This document shows positions 61,470 through 64,000 of a DNA stretch of 64,000 nt, piece after piece (the first letter of the stretch is position 1; the number at the start of each line of letters is the position of its first letter). The notes under the pieces were generated by a model. That model was not told the DNA's origin. It ran no database searches and was given only the letters and a program-made list of their open reading frames with translations. Source of the stretch: Nautilus pompilius (taxonomy: Eukaryota; Mollusca; Cephalopoda; Nautilida; Nautilidae). Made by a program: the position numbers and the translations under genes. Where the stretch lies: assembly GCA_018389105.1 (NCBI GenBank), contig JACATO010001450.1:62001-126000 (forward strand), written 5' to 3'.

Positions 61470-64000
61470 CTACTGTCATTACTTTTTGAATAAACTTAGT
61501 GTTCTCCCATTTTTCTCTATAAATCTTTAATCTCACTCCTTACTATTAATCACATTAGATACATTTTTCAAGTTGATTATAACATCCTCTCACCTTCCTC
61601 ATCTCTCTCATAAAACAACAACAACAACAAACTACTGATATGCTGAATCTTCTGAATAACTTGGAAATGTGCTGGGTGTTTGATTTCAAATATAATAAGC
61701 CTCTTTTGATTTGATCTTATTGTCATTTGTGCCCTTTGTCCCTGGTAATCTGGTTAATTCTTTCCTAACTTGGTCTACAAATGATAACTTTACTAAGTAA
61801 ATCCAGCTGTTTAATCCAGCTCTCAGTATAAAGTTGGTAGGTCAGTAATGGATTTTGATTATTATTATTATACTGAGTTCTGTTTAAAATGTTAATGTGA
61901 TAGAAAAGAAGAGATACATTTCTTACAAGTCTCTACTGTTTTCTTGTATGCATTCTGTACCTATGTATGTTGAGCAACTAACCTTTACTATCTACATAGC
62001 ATACTGAAAACCTCTTTGATGGTTTGTTACTCATCTTTGCACTTAAAGGTGATGCCATCTTGTTATGGAAAATTTTATCTTAAGTCTTTAATGGTGCTTC
62101 GTATTGTCTTAATTTTTTTTTTTTTTTTGCCACAAATAATAAATTATTAAACTACTGAAGAAATTCTCTCCTGATGTGAAATCAGTGTTAACATTGAATT
62201 TATGTCACCAGCATAACTGTTAATACCAAAGCTAATGTAGGACCCAAGAGGTATGTCTGAAGGATTTGTGACATGGTGCTTAAAACTGAATATTTAATAA
62301 CTAACAAATTTTATTTTTGATTGTTATTTGTTCATGAAATTTATTGTGTTGCAGTAACATTGTTTAACATGCAGGTGTATATTTTTAACATTTTGTTTGT
62401 ACTTGATCATTGTCAATTCAATATTACATTCATGTTAGTATACTACAAGTTAATTATCTTGAAAATGAGAGAATATTGTAAAATGTTGGCATGTCAATCA
62501 AAATTCATTTTTATCATCTTAAAGAAACGTACAAAGGTTTATTCTATGTATATATAGTTATTACCTGAATCCACTTTATTTCTACAATAAAACAAATATT
62601 ATAGAAATATAACCATTTCAAAATGAAACAAAGGTAGAAGAAACATGTAAAATCTGTATTGTATTACTTTTGGGAAAAAAAAATGTTTATACTATGTTAT
62701 AGTAACTGACTATTGTATGATGTAAAATCATTTTATTTCCTATGACCCAGACTTCTGATAAAAGCATTTTTGAAACTTATTTTTAGTTTGACTCTTTCAC
62801 TTGAGTAGACAGTTACCATCTACTATTGTTGGGGAGTTTGGAAGCCTCATCAGCCAGCTGTTTATGCACATGCCCACAGTCATTTTGTGGTGGGATCAAT
62901 GACCTTTTGTTTAAATTTCTTTAACTGGCAGAAGAAATTGAAAAAAGCTATACGAAGCACTTCCCAATCTACTTTATTGTAGGTCTTAAAAGTGGTAATT
63001 GTGCTAATTTTCTGCCAGCACATCTGTGTATAGTTTTGCTTTTTGACCAATTCCTTCTTGCGGAGCTAACCTTCGTCTTTATGATTCTTTAGATTTCATC
63101 TGATTTAATAACAGCAAGTTGTCACTGACTGCAATGTGATTTATCTTTGATGATTCTTCTCCCATTTCTCATGATCCAGTGCCAAAATTTCAGTTGTGGA
63201 ATTCTGAACATCTCATTTGTCACATCTTCATGTGTGGAACTAGCACAGTGGATAGGTCTTGTATGTATTTTCTGGTTTGTGTGTTCCTATCCACTTGTGT
63301 CATCTGGATGCTGTTGGTATTAAACTTTTGGGAAAGTTCCTATCCCGGCTGATGATATTTCATTGTCTTTTGAAAATAGTCCTGTCCTGCAAACTCCTGA
63401 CAATGTGAAAACTTTCAAAAACCAAAACGAAAAAGCAACATAACTTGTTATTTTTCCATAAAATATAATTAAGGATTTTGGAAATCACCTTACAGAAAGT
63501 TTACTTAGTACAACTACTTATTTTATAAAGATGTGCAGCTCTAAATGCTACATCAGTGTTTATTTGACACTGAAGAAGGCAGAGGGGTACTTTGATATTT
63601 CTGCATCATCTTAGTGGTAAGAAAATTAACTAATGAAACTGTTTTAGGGATCTCTCTGGCACCATCAGATTAGTTATAGTTCTGAGGGTTTATGGTATCT
63701 AAATTTCCAATAGACATTCCTACTTTTTCTGTATTTCTTATAATTGTTAGAAAGCTTTTAAAAATCTAATAAAAACAACATCTTGTTCTACTATTTGGCT
63801 CATTCTTGTCATTAAAAACTTTAAATATACTTGGTGCTTATTGTTAGTTTAACTTCTGTAACTTTATTTTTCAAACTATTTCTTATTTTCTTAAAATATC
63901 TTGAGTTATTAAGAAAGGTCTGGTGATTTTTCCATTTGAAAAGCCCATAGTATCTCTAAATATCCCAGTCTGTCAGCTGACCTGTCAAATTTACCATAAG
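61470..64000. other. AT-rich sequence without a recognised gene
   Basis: No exon or transposon that I can support. The minus strand of 62.9-63.3 kb has coding-like composition and might be further retroelement debris, but no motif is certain. Confidence 0.35.

Noticed and set aside
1..64000. CRISPR arrays, bacterial operons, tRNA or rRNA genes
   Set aside because: No spaced direct-repeat array, ribosome-binding sites or intact cloverleaf; tandem repeats are microsatellites and the tRNA-like pieces are SINE heads.

Overview
The window looks like a piece of an invertebrate animal nuclear genome, very probably a mollusc and plausibly a cephalopod. The base composition is AT-rich. Genes are split by long introns. 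tRNA-headed SINE-like copies, long simple-sequence arrays and decayed DNA transposons are frequent. The phylum call is inference, because no marker gene or ribosomal RNA fixes it.

One protein-coding gene is clear: a GAS2-family cytoskeletal linker on the + strand (46901-59354, six coding exons, about 322 residues). An N-terminal calponin-homology domain (actin) is followed by a C-terminal GAR/GAS2 domain (microtubules). All exon phases join without a frame break. A likely promoter with head-to-head CCAAT boxes and CpG-containing sequence lies about 5 kb upstream (41.87-41.97 kb). It sits between a 581-bp CT tract and a 322-bp GA tract. An isolated well-spliced exon at 45137-45251 may be an alternative 5' exon.

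The left half (1-34 kb) has no complete gene I can name. A few minus-strand exons with good splice signals (33.2, 31.3 and 12.85 kb), and a promoter-like cluster at 33.87-34.3 kb, suggest a gene running leftwards whose product I cannot identify.

The left half is rich in transposon fossils. The most interesting is a roughly 5.6-kb element at about 23.05-28.65 kb. It has terminal inverted repeats of 0.8-0.9 kb around a decayed gene of an unclassified transposase-like family. A complete but dead mariner (27343-28416) sits inside its right repeat, and the left repeat shows the empty site. Other fossils are hAT-type transposase remnants at 8.5-10 kb (minus) and 49.6-50.8 kb (minus, inside GAS2 intron 1), the tail of a non-LTR retrotransposon at 61.0-61.5 kb (minus), and an unassigned coding-like relic at 15.9-17.9 kb.

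Layout: 1-12.8 kb, AT-rich sequence with a hAT fossil and possibly a 3' UTR; 12.8-34 kb, candidate minus-strand gene with the nested transposon; 34-40 kb, anonymous intergenic sequence; 40-43.2 kb, promoter motifs and large simple repeats; 45-59.4 kb, GAS2 locus; 59.4-64 kb, 3' flank with a retroelement relic. Nothing prokaryotic or viral was seen, and no RNA gene or CRISPR array was found.
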